DNA of 37,043 nucleotides from Henriciella sp. (GCA_017642885.1 JAEPOM010000025.1:1-37043), one strand, 5' to 3'; shown: positions 15,394-24,509, numbered from the stretch's first letter. The notes: generated by a model from the letters alone, not told the origin. Program-made: numbers and translations.

Positions 15394-16863
15394 ATGGGTG
15401 CCTATGATACGATGGTTGCTGGCCTGAGTGGCGCTGGTCTCGCACTGCTGGGCATCATCACGGTCCACGGCACGTCCGAGTACCATCTAAATGCTGCGCA
15501 GATGCACGATGAGCTGCGCGTCTCCGCCGAGACGGCCCTTGCGGATGCAGGGCAGAACTGGGCTGAGCTGACGCTCAAGGGGCAGCGCGCGACACTCACC
15601 GGGTCGCCGCCAAGTGTGGAGGCGGCTGAAGCTGCGCGAGTAGCCGTGCTCAACTCGTCAGGACAAGGCGGGATCTTGCGCGGCGGGATCTGGAGCGTCG
15701 ACACCCAATTTAGTGAAATCCGTCCCCTGCCGACGGCGTCGCCATATATCTGGCGTGCGATCAAAAGTCCGGGTGGAGACATAATCCTGGTTGGCTCCGC
15801 GCCGGATGAGAACATCAAGACGGCCTTGGCGGCGTATGCTTCAGACTTATCAGGCCGCGCGCCGGATGACCGAATAGAACTGGCCCGCGGCGTTCCGGAC
15901 GGAGACTGGGCCGAAATGGCGAGATTCGGAATGGAGCAACTCGATTTGCTGGATAGCGGCGAAGCGCGCCTGACCGATTACGAGTTGCGACTGAGCGGCA
16001 TTGCGATGGAGAGCACGGCACGAATCCAGGCAACTGCATCGGTGGCCAATCTATCCGATCCGTGGCGTGGTGTGCCAAATATTGATGGTCCAAGCCTATG
16101 GAAAGCCGAACATATTGACGGCACGCTCGTCCTCTCCGGCAGTTGTGAAACTTTGGAAGAGCGGGCTGAGATCGCAGAAATCGCGGCAACATATTTCGAT
16201 GGCCCCGTCGTGGATCAGATGACGGTTTCCTCGTCCGAACACGAACAGTGGATTCAGGGTGTGCGCCTCGGTCTGCCGCATTTCAGTCAGTTTGAAAACG
16301 GCGAGATGGAGTTTCAACCTGAGGGGCAGGGATTCAAGTTTGAGGGCGAAGCGACTAGTTCGACGCTGCAATTCCTGCGGGAAGACATGTCCCAGCTCGA
16401 AAGCGATTATCCCGTTGCCATTCAGGCCGAAACCGTAACGGTGGTGCTTGACGAGATTTCCGATGTTGACCTCGGTGAAGATCCGTTGGTCGCCTGCCAG
16501 ACTTCGTTTGACCTGATCATGGACGCAAATGCCGTCGTTTTTAATCTGGGTAGCGCGGAGATCTCACGTGAAAGCGGGGTCACGCTCGACAAGATCAATG
16601 CTGTGTCGGAATTTTGCGCTGACAATCTGATGTTTGAAGTCGGCGGGCACACAGATAATTCAGGTGACCGCGCGGCCAACATCACGCTCAGCGAGGCACG
16701 GGCGCAGGCGGTGGCGAACTATATGGCAGCGACCGGGTTTGATACCGCGCGTCTAATCGTCCAAGGTTATGGACCAGATCAACCGAAACTCGACAATGCG
16801 ACGCCAGAAGGACGCGCCGCAAATAGAAGAATCGAGTTCAAAGTTCAGGAGTGGAATGAGTAG
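15394..16863 (+). CDS. Membrane-anchored OmpA-domain protein with repeated BON-like modules
   Basis: A 489-residue protein. A hydrophobic N-terminal segment (VAGLSGAGLALLGIITVHG, 8-26) works as signal or anchor. Residues 40-365 contain repeated alpha/beta modules of the BON type (for example AQNWAELTLKGQRATLTG, then LWKAEHIDGTLVLSGSCET). The C-terminus (about 375-489) is an OmpA domain that binds peptidoglycan: FNLGSAEIS, then VGGHTDNSGDRAANITLSEA, and GRAANRRIEFKV, retaining the Asp and Arg that bind the diaminopimelate side chain. GGGGAGAA precedes the ATG at good spacing. The stop TAG is followed with no gap by the ATG of the next gene, so the pair is surely co-transcribed. Function is structural or envelope-related by inference. 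Confidence 0.88.
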   Translation: MGAYDTMVAGLSGAGLALLGIITVHGTSEYHLNAAQMHDELRVSAETALADAGQNWAELTLKGQRATLTGSPPSVEAAEAARVAVLNSSGQGGILRGGIWSVDTQFSEIRPLPTASPYIWRAIKSPGGDIILVGSAPDENIKTALAAYASDLSGRAPDDRIELARGVPDGDWAEMARFGMEQLDLLDSGEARLTDYELRLSGIAMESTARIQATASVANLSDPWRGVPNIDGPSLWKAEHIDGTLVLSGSCETLEERAEIAEIAATYFDGPVVDQMTVSSSEHEQWIQGVRLGLPHFSQFENGEMEFQPEGQGFKFEGEATSSTLQFLREDMSQLESDYPVAIQAETVTVVLDEISDVDLGEDPLVACQTSFDLIMDANAVVFNLGSAEISRESGVTLDKINAVSEFCADNLMFEVGGHTDNSGDRAANITLSEARAQAVANYMAATGFDTARLIVQGYGPDQPKLDNATPEGRAANRRIEFKVQEWNE

Positions 16864-18093
16864 ATGCAGTGGCTAGTTGCAAATATGTGGATGGCTCTGG
16901 CGGCTGCGACCGTCCTCGGCCTGTTCTTTGGATTTTCCTTTCGCGGCCTTCTCGTCGGCTCGCGCATTCGACGTGCTCAAGTTGAGCGCGAAATTGCGCG
17001 GACTGAGCTGACACAGACGAAAGCCGAAGTCGAAGCCTTGTACGCTGCTCAGCGAAAGCGCAAGGAAGACAATGCTCAGGCCGTCGGAGGAGATGATGGC
17101 CTTCAATCCGAACTCGAGGAACGCGAAACCCGAATTTCAGCGCTTGGCGATGAATTGGCTGCTGCCCGGTCGGAACTCGAACAGCTGAAAACCGAAAATG
17201 GCTCTGGAAGTGGCCTTGCGGAAACAGCCGGTGCTGCGGTCGCAGGCGCTGTCGCAGGAGTGGTTCTCTCAGACGGTGATGGCGAAGAGCTGACGCAGCT
17301 ACGCGACCGTAATGGCTGGCTGGAAGAGCGTGTCGCTACTCTCGAAGCGGATCTTTCGGCTCAACCGATTGCTGCGCCAGTTGAAACTGAAGAAACTCCA
17401 GCCGAGGCCGACCCGGCATTGGAGAAATTACGCTGGCAAACCGGATACTTGCGCCAACGCGTTGATGCACTGGAGACCAGCGTGATCGGGGCCCGGACCG
17501 CCGAGAGCGTCGCGGCCCCTGCGCCTGTGGAAGAGATCCCGGTTGTAGATGAACCCGCGGAGAATCCTGCGTCGGCCGAATCTGATGAAGAGCTCGCCCG
17601 CCTACGCTGGCGCAATCGCTATCTCGAAGGTCGCCTTGCATACTTTGAGGCAGGGGATGCCGAAGCGGATGCGGTCGAGACAGAGGCGGCTGAAACGACT
17701 GAGGAACCGGAAACAGAGCAAGCCGATTCCGAAGAACCCGAAGCCGATGGGAGTGAGCCGGAAACGCCCTCTGAGCCTGAACCGGAAGCCGAAACGTCTG
17801 CTGCGACCGAAGCAGAAGAGGTTCATCCGTCAGAAGCCATGCTCGCCGAACTGGAAGGTGTGCAGCCTGAACAGATTGAAAAACCCGAAAATGGCGGCGA
17901 TGACCTGACTGCAATTACAGGGATTGGTCCACGAATTGGGGAAGTTCTGAACGAACTGGGCATATTCGCATACTCTCAAATCGCGGCTTGGACGCCGGAA
18001 AACGAAACCTGGATCGAGAATCATCTTTCGTTCAAGGGGCGCGTCAGCCGCGAGAACTGGGTTGAACAGGCTAAGGCTTTATTGGCTGAATAA
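16864..18093 (+). CDS. Membrane-anchored coiled-coil protein with C-terminal helix-hairpin-helix domain
   Basis: A 409-residue protein. One transmembrane helix (about 7-32) is followed by RIRRAQVEREIARTEL, so by the positive-inside rule the bulk is cytoplasmic. Residues 35-135 are a coiled coil (ELEERETRISALGDELAAA and similar heptads), then a Gly/Ala patch (AETAGAAVAGAVAGVV). Three copies of a short repeat of the form L-R-W-R/Q-x-x-Y-L-x-x-R-x-x-x-L-E follow (near 143, 180, 245). Residues about 260-345 are an acidic E/P-rich tract. The end (348-409) is a helix-hairpin-helix of the LTAITGIGPRIGEVLNELGI type, found in DUF4332-like and FEN1-like annotations and associated with DNA or protein contacts. 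It directly abuts the OmpA-domain gene. Function unknown. Confidence 0.82.
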   Translation: MQWLVANMWMALAAATVLGLFFGFSFRGLLVGSRIRRAQVEREIARTELTQTKAEVEALYAAQRKRKEDNAQAVGGDDGLQSELEERETRISALGDELAAARSELEQLKTENGSGSGLAETAGAAVAGAVAGVVLSDGDGEELTQLRDRNGWLEERVATLEADLSAQPIAAPVETEETPAEADPALEKLRWQTGYLRQRVDALETSVIGARTAESVAAPAPVEEIPVVDEPAENPASAESDEELARLRWRNRYLEGRLAYFEAGDAEADAVETEAAETTEEPETEQADSEEPEADGSEPETPSEPEPEAETSAATEAEEVHPSEAMLAELEGVQPEQIEKPENGGDDLTAITGIGPRIGEVLNELGIFAYSQIAAWTPENETWIENHLSFKGRVSRENWVEQAKALLAE

Positions 18094-18220
18094 GAGACAT
18101 CCGAGTGCTTCATGGAGCATTCACGTGACGCGTGCGAAATTCTATGCGAGCATTCGATTAACCATGGTTTGAGGCTGGGTGAGATCGGCACAAACCCGTT
18201 GGGAAAAGGGAGACTGGTGA

Positions 18221-19135
18221 ATGGATAAACTACTGATTACCGATGAGATGATCGAAACGGGCGACCGCATTGATGCGCCGCGCGATTTTCTCGACAAAGC
18301 TCCGCGCATTCGCATGTCGCGACGCGGGATCATTAAAGGCCTGGCTTGCGGAACGATTGTTCCGATCGTTACGGGCTGTTCCACCAATCCGGTAACGGGC
18401 GAGCAACAGCTCATCCTGCCCGGGTTTGACAATGCCTCTCTGGCGGCCATGTCGACGACGGCCTGGTCTGAGATGAAGAAGCAAACACCACAAACCGGTG
18501 ATAGCCGTCTGCGCGGCCGCGTTCTGACAACCTGGGACCGAACAGCGAAAGGTCGCTCTGCGGCGCTCAAGGACAAATACAATCAGGACGTCGCTTACGT
18601 TCCCAATGAGTGGGAAGTTGCGGTTTTTGATACCGATGATGTCAACGCATTCGTGATGCCCGGACAACAAGTCGGCGTCTATCGCGGGATTACCGAGTTG
18701 ACTGAAAATGATGACCAGCTGGCCTCTATTCTTGGCCACGAAGCCGGACACATTGATGGCCGTCACTCGGCGGCACGTGCCTCTGCGCAGGTGACGGCTC
18801 AGGTCGCCATGGTGGCGGGTCAAGTTGCGATCGCACAGTCGGAAGAGCTGCGCCAGTACGGTAACACGCTGGCCGCGCTCGGTGGTGCTGCGATCCAGTT
18901 TGGGGTGCTGCTTCCGTACAGCCGGAACCACGAATTACAGGCTGACAAACTCGGCGTCGATTACATGCACAAAGCTGGCTATGATGTGACTCAGGCGCCG
19001 CGCCTGTGGGAATTGATGGACAAGAAGAGCGCAGGCAATCGCCCACCAGAATTTATGTCGACCCACCCGGATCCGGGCCGGCGTCGCAATGAGTTGATCA
19101 ACTATATCAACGCGAACGGCTACGCGTTCATCTAG
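18221..19135 (+). CDS. Tat-type lipoprotein M48 metalloprotease
   Basis: A 304-residue zinc protease of the M48 family (LoiP/YfgC-like periplasmic quality control). The active site is HEAGH at 173-177 with the third ligand in NHELQAD (Glu238). The preceding NAFVMPGQQVGVYRGI strand is also family-typical. The export signal is internal: MSRRGIIKGLACGTIVPIV (32-50) with twin arginines and a lipobox VTGC (Cys53). The first 31 residues before it are hydrophilic. The ATG at 18221 has GGGAG about 8 nt upstream, whereas the ATG at 18314 lacks an SD, so the long N-region is probably real. A strong terminator lies 17 bp after the stop. Confidence 0.9.
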   Translation: MDKLLITDEMIETGDRIDAPRDFLDKAPRIRMSRRGIIKGLACGTIVPIVTGCSTNPVTGEQQLILPGFDNASLAAMSTTAWSEMKKQTPQTGDSRLRGRVLTTWDRTAKGRSAALKDKYNQDVAYVPNEWEVAVFDTDDVNAFVMPGQQVGVYRGITELTENDDQLASILGHEAGHIDGRHSAARASAQVTAQVAMVAGQVAIAQSEELRQYGNTLAALGGAAIQFGVLLPYSRNHELQADKLGVDYMHKAGYDVTQAPRLWELMDKKSAGNRPPEFMSTHPDPGRRRNELINYINANGYAFI

Positions 19136-19152
19136 AGCGATAGCTTTCCAAC

Positions 19153-19188
19153 AAAAAACCCGCGGCGATGATTGCCGCGGGTTTTTTT
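19153..19188 (+). terminator. Strong bidirectional terminator between convergent genes
   Basis: A 14-bp perfect stem (19153-19166 with 19174-19187) has a 7-nt loop and is flanked by A6 on the left and T7 on the right. It ends the M48 gene and, on the minus strand, the small lipoprotein gene stopping at 19205. Confidence 0.92.
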
Positions 19189-19204
19189 GTTTTTCGAGAT
19201 GTCG

Positions 19205-19555
19205 CTACAAAGCGCGGCAGGGGGTGTTCTGTAACTCTATGCGCGCATCGGATTTCTCATGAACCGCGAAACAGGTCTGACCCTGGATCTCTAATCGGTA
19301 GCGTTCAGGGATCGCGGTACTGCGCGTCTCGTTTGGTCCAAGCGGCGGCGGAACAATGACGAACACCGGTGATTGCGTGAGGTCGCCTGCGCCGAATTGA
19401 ACCCTCGAGCGATCCAGCGCAGCCGCCATTTCCGACTTCAAGAGGTTCAGCGTTTCTTCCGAACCATCTGACAAAACGGCAGGAAGCGGCTGTGCATGAT
19501 GCTGGCAAGCACCGAACGAGATTATTGCGACTAGGCTGGACAGTTTTTTGATCAT
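19205..19555 (-). CDS. Small lipoprotein of unknown function, coupled to an S41 protease
   Basis: A 116-residue lipoprotein with a signal (MIKKLSSLVAIISFGAC, lipid Cys17). The mature part has VFVIVPPPLGPNETRSTAIP and two further Cys near the C-terminus (QTCFAVHE, NTPCRAL) that may form a disulfide. No family recognised. The start codon overlaps the S41 gene stop (ATGA at 19552-19555), so translation is coupled; a role as partner, inhibitor or substrate of the protease is inference. Confidence 0.7.
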   Translation of the reverse strand: MIKKLSSLVAIISFGACQHHAQPLPAVLSDGSEETLNLLKSEMAAALDRSRVQFGAGDLTQSPVFVIVPPPLGPNETRSTAIPERYRLEIQGQTCFAVHEKSDARIELQNTPCRAL

Positions 19556-21222
19556 TCCGGCATGCTCATATCTCTATTGTTGCGGAGAAAGAACTCACGC
19601 GCTTCTGCTTCGGGCGAGAGTTCCAGCGGGTCAGCAATCTTGTTACCTACAAACGTGGAGACCGTCTTGGATGAGACCGCCGGGCAAGAATTTGACGTTC
19701 GGTAATTCAAAGCCGCAGCAAGCAAGCCTTCCGCCGTCGATCCGAGTGGGTTGTTCAAGTCGTCTCCCACCTGACATCCAGAGATACGCACCCCGAAATT
19801 CGCCGTCGAGTTGCTTGGTACGAACCCATCTGCATACGCCCCGAATCCCTTATTGTTCGTGCCCTGGAACTGGATCGTATAATAGGTTTCGCCGCAATTA
19901 TCCTGAGGGTAGAATCCATACGGTTTGCCGCAGGTTGTGTTCCCTATGAGAACGACTTCGACATCGACACCGCGCAATCCATTGATGACCGCTTCACTGG
20001 CGCTACAGGTTCGGCCAGTCGAGAGAATGAAGACGCGATTGAGGTTCAAGGCTGGCAGGGACGCGCCAGTAGACAAGCTTGATCCGGAATCGAAGCCGAG
20101 CACTTCATTATAGAACGGGATTGGATCATTCCGCGCGCCCGTAACCGGGTTCACGTTTCCGGCGCCAGCGTTGAAGACCAGTTGTTCGAAGGCCGCACCA
20201 GATGTGCGTGACGGACCAGCGATCATGTAAGCGACTTGCGAGGCCACTGCCAGAAGTCCGCCGCCATTGTAGCGCATATCAAGGACTAGGTCTGACACGC
20301 CTGCGGATTGCATGGTCTGCATGGCCAGAATGATCTCTTCTTCGGAAGAGAACGGGCTGAATGTGTTGAACATTATATAGCCAACGTTGCCGGTCGCAGT
20401 ATTGATGACCGAGGTGGTCAGGACCGGCTTGCGGGAAATGTCTTCGGTCGTCAGGTTTACGGTTCGGATGGTTCCGTCTGTGTCTTGCACGCGAAACGCG
20501 TATGTTTCGCCGATGCTCGCGGGTGAAAACAAGATGGTGTTTAGCTGATCGATCTCCGCCTGCGTGGTAAATCCGTTGACCACGTCCGCCCCGTCAATTT
20601 CAAGGATCCGTGTGCCGCGTGGAAACGGCACGACACCGCCGACCGGTCTTGAGGCAGGCGAATTGGGTTCGGTATAGGCAACTCGAATATCTCGGGGCCG
20701 ACTGCCCTGGAGCACAGCCAGAGAGGCGCCAAAGCCTGGATTTCCGACTGAATTACGTGCCGCGAGAAAGGCTTCAGTTGATTGACTGAAGTGGAAATCG
20801 TCTCGGTCTTCACCCGAGGCCTCAACCGCGTCGGTTTTCAGCACGGCAAAGTAGGAGAGGCGATCAGAGAACCCAGCTGGGTCCCGGTCTGTAACCTCAT
20901 CATTCCAGAGATAGGTCTCGTCTGTCCAGGAGCGCAGCCAGAAGAGCTCTTCCAGGAGTGTTCCTTGTTGGTCTGGAAATGAGTTCCCTTCAATGTCGAC
21001 ACCGCTGCGGGGCGCCGCGCATTGGTCTTTGAAGGTGCTTGCCGGTTCGAACACGCCCTGCGTCCAGGTCGGGCCCTGGCTCGTCGGCGGTGTCGGCGGG
21101 GAAACCGAGGTTGGCGGTGTGGCTGTGCTTCCACCGCCGCCGCCGCCGCATGCGGTAAGTATCGCGCCCGCCGCGATCAAAGCTGCTGTGTTGGTTATCG
21201 AGATGACCCTGGATTTCGGCAT
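19552..21222 (-). CDS. S41-family (C-terminal processing) peptidase lipoprotein
   Basis: A 556-residue protease. The N-terminus is a lipoprotein signal (ALIAAGAILTAC, Cys25), then a Gly/Pro/Ser/Thr linker to about 55. Residues 85-160 form an N-terminal cap region, 161-265 a PDZ-like domain (GASLAVLQ, RGTRILEIDGADV), and 278-480 the tail-specific protease core. The core starts with GNVGYIMFNTFSPF and LVLDMRYNGGG; the nucleophile Ser407 is in TCSASEAV and the general base Lys433 in TTCGKPYGF, 26 residues on (family spacing is 25). ATG 21222 is chosen because it alone gives the signal peptide; the longer open frame to 21684 runs under the rplK promoter and start. It is divergent to rplK. Confidence 0.9.
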   Translation of the reverse strand: MPKSRVISITNTAALIAAGAILTACGGGGGGSTATPPTSVSPPTPPTSQGPTWTQGVFEPASTFKDQCAAPRSGVDIEGNSFPDQQGTLLEELFWLRSWTDETYLWNDEVTDRDPAGFSDRLSYFAVLKTDAVEASGEDRDDFHFSQSTEAFLAARNSVGNPGFGASLAVLQGSRPRDIRVAYTEPNSPASRPVGGVVPFPRGTRILEIDGADVVNGFTTQAEIDQLNTILFSPASIGETYAFRVQDTDGTIRTVNLTTEDISRKPVLTTSVINTATGNVGYIMFNTFSPFSSEEEIILAMQTMQSAGVSDLVLDMRYNGGGLLAVASQVAYMIAGPSRTSGAAFEQLVFNAGAGNVNPVTGARNDPIPFYNEVLGFDSGSSLSTGASLPALNLNRVFILSTGRTCSASEAVINGLRGVDVEVVLIGNTTCGKPYGFYPQDNCGETYYTIQFQGTNNKGFGAYADGFVPSNSTANFGVRISGCQVGDDLNNPLGSTAEGLLAAALNYRTSNSCPAVSSKTVSTFVGNKIADPLELSPEAEAREFFLRNNRDMSMPE

Positions 21223-21350
21223 GAACTTCACACTCCAATAAAGTTCCAAATTTTTCCCTCTGTATATTGGCACCACAATGTATAGCGGGGTGGCAACCAC
21301 AATCTTCACATTATGAAGCAAATTTGATCTCGGTGAAGCAGCGGCGGTAG

Positions 21351-21379
21351 TTGACCCGGCCCGGCGAAAGTGCTTTACG
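21351..21379 (+). promoter_or_regulatory. Candidate promoter of rplK-rplA
   Basis: TTGACC (21351-21356) and TTTACG (21374-21379) are 17 bp apart, about 130 bp before the rplK start. The -35 is a good match to the alphaproteobacterial sigma-70 consensus; the -10 is only fair. The AT-richer stretch at 21223-21350 probably holds the promoter of the divergent S41 gene. Confidence 0.4.
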
Positions 21380-21508
21380 CCGCGACTTGTTCTTCGGAAC
21401 ACACAAAACTGTTTGTGGGAGGGGCCGTCAGCCCGGACCACGAACCCTCTAAACCCTGGCGTCTGGATCGAAAGACCACCAGACACCACAATTGCCAGAG
21501 AGGCTATC

Positions 21509-21937
21509 ATGGCGAAAAAACTGCTGGGGCAGCTTAAGCTCCAGATTCCTGCCGGTGCTGCAAACCCGTCGCCCCCCGTTGGGCCGGCGCTCGGCCAGCG
21601 CGGAATCAACATCATGGAATTCTGTAAGGCCTTCAACGCGAAGACCGAAAAGATGGAGAAGGGCCTGCCACTGCCCGTCGTCATCGACTATTATCAGGAC
21701 AAGTCATTCACCTTTATCGTGAAGACCGCACCTGCATCTGTTCTGCTGAAAAAAGCTGCGAAGCTGAAAAAAGGTAGCCAGGAGCCGGGTCGTTCTGTCG
21801 CTGGATCTGTCACCAAGGCGCAATGCCGCGAAATCGCGGAAGCCAAAATGGTCGACCTGAACGCAAACGATCTCGATCAAGCAACCAAGATCATCGAGGG
21901 CTCTGCCCGTTCGATGGGTCTCGAAGTGGTGGAGTAA
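21509..21937 (+). CDS. rplK: 50S ribosomal protein L11
   Basis: A 142-residue ribosomal protein of the GTPase-associated centre stalk base. The N-terminal domain contains [20 protein letters not shown] and [17 protein letters not shown]. The C-terminal domain contains [13 protein letters not shown] and the end [20 protein letters not shown]. Length and sequence are typical. The start at 21509 gives the conserved MAKK N-terminus and has AGAGAGG about 7 nt upstream. rplA follows 4 bp after the stop. The usual upstream partners secE and nusG are absent; an S41 protease gene diverges instead. Confidence 0.98.
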   Translation: MAKKLLGQLKLQIPAGAANPSPPVGPALGQRGINIMEFCKAFNAKTEKMEKGLPLPVVIDYYQDKSFTFIVKTAPASVLLKKAAKLKKGSQEPGRSVAGSVTKAQCREIAEAKMVDLNANDLDQATKIIEGSARSMGLEVVE

Positions 21938-21941
21938 GAGC

Positions 21942-22634
21942 ATGGCTGGAAAACGTTATCGCGCCGCCGCTGAAGCTGTTGACGCCGAAACGCTCTACAG
22001 CGTTACGGATGCAGTGAAGCTCGTCAAATCTAACGCCAAAGCGAAATTTGATGAGACCGTCGAAATCGCCGTCAATCTCGGCGTTGATCCAAAATATGCT
22101 GACCAAATGGTTCGCGGCGTTGTCTCGCTGCCATCGGGTACCGGTAAAGACGTTCGCGTGGCTGTGTTTGCCCGTGACGCGAAAGCCGATGAAGCAAAAG
22201 AAGCTGGCGCTGAGTTTGTTGGTGCTGAAGACCTGATGGAAGAAATCCAGAACGGCAAGTCTGACTTCGATCGTGTGATCGCGAGCCCGGACATGATGTC
22301 TGTGGTTGGCCGTCTCGGCAAAATCCTCGGCCCTCGCGGCCTGATGCCGAACCCGAAAGTAGGTACCGTGACGCCAAATATTGGTCAGGCCGTCAAGGAC
22401 GCCAAAGGTGGTTCTGTTGAGTTCCGTGTTGAGAAATTCGGGATCATCCACGCAGGCATCGGTAAAGCGTCTTTCACAGAAGATGCGATTGAGAAGAACG
22501 TACGCGCCTTCGTCGAAGCGCTTCTCAAAGCCAAGCCGTCTGGCGCGAAAGGCACTTACGTCAAGAAAATCGCCATCAGCTCGACCATGGGTCCAGGCGT
22601 GATCGTCGATACATCAGACGCGATCCCAAGCTAA
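21942..22634 (+). CDS. rplA: 50S ribosomal protein L1
   Basis: A 230-residue protein of the L1 stalk that helps deacylated tRNA leave the E site, and in many bacteria represses its own operon by binding the mRNA. The L1 signature [20 protein letters not shown] is intact at about 124-143. Start GAGC-ATG with GGAG just upstream overlaps the end of rplK. Translation ends with TSDAIPS, as in other bacterial L1 proteins. An intrinsic terminator 25 bp downstream closes a two-gene operon, so L1 and L11 are not co-transcribed with rplJ. Confidence 0.98.
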   Translation: MAGKRYRAAAEAVDAETLYSVTDAVKLVKSNAKAKFDETVEIAVNLGVDPKYADQMVRGVVSLPSGTGKDVRVAVFARDAKADEAKEAGAEFVGAEDLMEEIQNGKSDFDRVIASPDMMSVVGRLGKILGPRGLMPNPKVGTVTPNIGQAVKDAKGGSVEFRVEKFGIIHAGIGKASFTEDAIEKNVRAFVEALLKAKPSGAKGTYVKKIAISSTMGPGVIVDTSDAIPS

Positions 22635-22659
22635 TCAGCGCTTGATAGCAACAAACAAC

Positions 22660-22697
22660 AAAGCCCGCCGGAGTGATCCGGCGGGCTTTTTCTTTTT
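22660..22697 (+). terminator. Terminator of the rplK-rplA operon
   Basis: A 13-bp perfect stem (22660-22672 with 22677-22689), GTGA loop, and a T-rich tail TTCTTTTTG. The opposite strand carries a short A/T tail, so it may also serve the convergent M28 gene. Confidence 0.9.
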
Positions 22698-22713
22698 GCG
22701 ATGGTTGGCTGTA

Positions 22714-24390
22714 TTACTCCGCCAGCTGCGGTCCGTTGAATTGCCGGGCGAAGAAATCATCCTTGAGCCAAAGCGGGCGTTCATCTGCGTTTGCAAGCGT
22801 GAGCGCGATGCGCGCATTAACTTCGGCGAATTTTGCGGCTGCGTCGAAACTAATGTCATTGTTCATGTCATCTGAAGGGCGATGATAGTTTGTCGCGAAA
22901 TGTTCAGCCCAGGCAGCGTCTCCGCCGTTTGCGGTTCCGGTTGCGAGGAAAATCGAGGGAACACCGATTTCAACGAGGCGGAAGTGGTCAGAGCGCGTAA
23001 ACAAGCCTTGGTCCGGGAACGGATCCGGGCTGAGTTGCATCGACATCTCTCGCGCCGCTGAACTGACCGCGGCCGCGATCGTCGAGCGATCAGAGCCAAA
23101 CGCGACGACGTCTTCGAATTCATATGTCAGCACCGGCATGTCCAGATTGACGTTACCCACCAAGCGAGCCACATCGACGGTCGGGTTTTGCGCAAAATAC
23201 TGCGCTCCCAGCAGGCCTTTTTCTTCCGCGGTGACGATAAGAAGCATGACCGAACGGCGCGGACGATCGCCTTCGATCATCATTCGCGCAACTTCCAGCA
23301 AAGTGGAAACACCGGCGGCGTTATCCAGTGCGCCATTATTGATCTTGTCGTCTTCAAAGGATTTCGAAACGCCGATATGATCGAGGTGCGCCGTCAGGAC
23401 GATAATTTCATTCTTGAGTTCCGGGTCGCTGCCTTCGATCAGGCCGATGACGTTGTCGGACTCCACTGTGTCCAGCGTGGAGCGCTGCGACATGCTGATC
23501 TGATAAGGGAGGTCAAAGCCTTGGACGGCGCCGCCTTCAGCTTCTGCCGTCGCCATCAGGGCGTCGAAATCCTTACCTGCGCCTTCGATCATTTTGCGGC
23601 CACCTGCCAACGACAGATAGCCCGTCGCGCGCAAACTAGGGGCACGAGAAAAGGGAGTTCCATCGGGGAAGAGCCAAGACATTCGGGCTGAGTCCAAACG
23701 GCCCTCGCCGACCAGGCGTGCGAAAGAGTAAACGGTTTCGCGAGTCGGCGTTTCCAGAGACACGACGCCAATCGCCCCGCGCTTGGAAGCTTCAACGGTT
23801 TTCTGGCTGCCGTAAAAGGCGCGCTCTTCCGTCTGAATGCCTTTCGGGGTACCGCTCAGCGTGACGACGATCTTGCCCTCGACATCAAGCCCTTCATAGT
23901 CATCGCGTCCCAGGTCTGGCGCGACAATTCCGAATCCAACAAAAACCGCATTCGCGCTGATGCTATCGAACTCGGATTGGGTCGAGCCGTTCATGATGTA
24001 GTCGACGTTCTCCTGTAGACTTAGCGTCTCGCCGGTTTCGGCGAACTGGATTTCCAGCGCCAAATCTTCTGCCACGCGGTAGCTGCGTTGAAGCGGTACG
24101 GTCTGGAAGAAGCTGCCATCCGCTCCGGCGGGGGTAACGCCAAGCGCGGCCATCCGGTCGGCAACATATTGCGCGGCGGTGTCGTACCCTGGCGTGCCAG
24201 CTTCGCGGCCCTCGAGGTCATCGCTTGCAAGGAATCGCATGTCTGCTTCGATGTTCGATTTGTTTGCGGACACTGCTTCTGCGGACGACACAGAGTTCTC
24301 GGGAGCAGAAGTTGAGGTTGTTTTGGTTGCCGGCTGGCAGGCGCTTGCCAGCATCACGGCACCCAACGCGAGACCAAGTTTCTGGATCAT
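22714..24390 (-). CDS. M28-family zinc aminopeptidase-like lipoprotein with PA-type insert
   Basis: A 558-residue exopeptidase-like protein. A lipoprotein signal (LGAVMLASAC, Cys18) is followed by a Ser/Thr/Ala linker, an N-terminal cap (50-130), a PA-like insert (about 130-290, YIMNGSTQSEFDSISANAVF, then EGKIVVTLSGTP) and the M28 core. All five zinc ligands are visible: His335 (TAHLDHIG), Asp356 (GALDNAAG), Glu390 after the general base Glu389 (VTAEEKG), Asp417 (NVNLDMP) and His469 (TRSDHF). Start 24390 chosen for the signal; the longer frame to 24477 overlaps the divergent gene's upstream region. Substrate unknown. It lies between rplA and rplJ, where the two ribosomal units are normally joined. 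Confidence 0.93.
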   Translation of the reverse strand: MIQKLGLALGAVMLASACQPATKTTSTSAPENSVSSAEAVSANKSNIEADMRFLASDDLEGREAGTPGYDTAAQYVADRMAALGVTPAGADGSFFQTVPLQRSYRVAEDLALEIQFAETGETLSLQENVDYIMNGSTQSEFDSISANAVFVGFGIVAPDLGRDDYEGLDVEGKIVVTLSGTPKGIQTEERAFYGSQKTVEASKRGAIGVVSLETPTRETVYSFARLVGEGRLDSARMSWLFPDGTPFSRAPSLRATGYLSLAGGRKMIEGAGKDFDALMATAEAEGGAVQGFDLPYQISMSQRSTLDTVESDNVIGLIEGSDPELKNEIIVLTAHLDHIGVSKSFEDDKINNGALDNAAGVSTLLEVARMMIEGDRPRRSVMLLIVTAEEKGLLGAQYFAQNPTVDVARLVGNVNLDMPVLTYEFEDVVAFGSDRSTIAAAVSSAAREMSMQLSPDPFPDQGLFTRSDHFRLVEIGVPSIFLATGTANGGDAAWAEHFATNYHRPSDDMNNDISFDAAAKFAEVNARIALTLANADERPLWLKDDFFARQFNGPQLAE

Positions 24391-24509
24391 GGAGTTCAGC
24401 CTTTTTTTGAGTTGGCGCAGATGATCGATTGTTTTCCGATTTGTCCAGAGCGCGATCTGCTTTGCAATTCGTCGCAATTGCGTCAGGTTGGCGGTGGGAG
24501 GAACTGGAC

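Noticed and set aside
18094-18220. GAGCATTC present twice before the M48 gene
   Set aside because: Only an 8-bp direct repeat with no further symmetry; likely chance.
21223-21684. Long N-terminal extension of the S41 protease frame
   Set aside because: It would run through the rplK promoter region and into rplK codons, and would bury the lipoprotein signal 154 residues inside.
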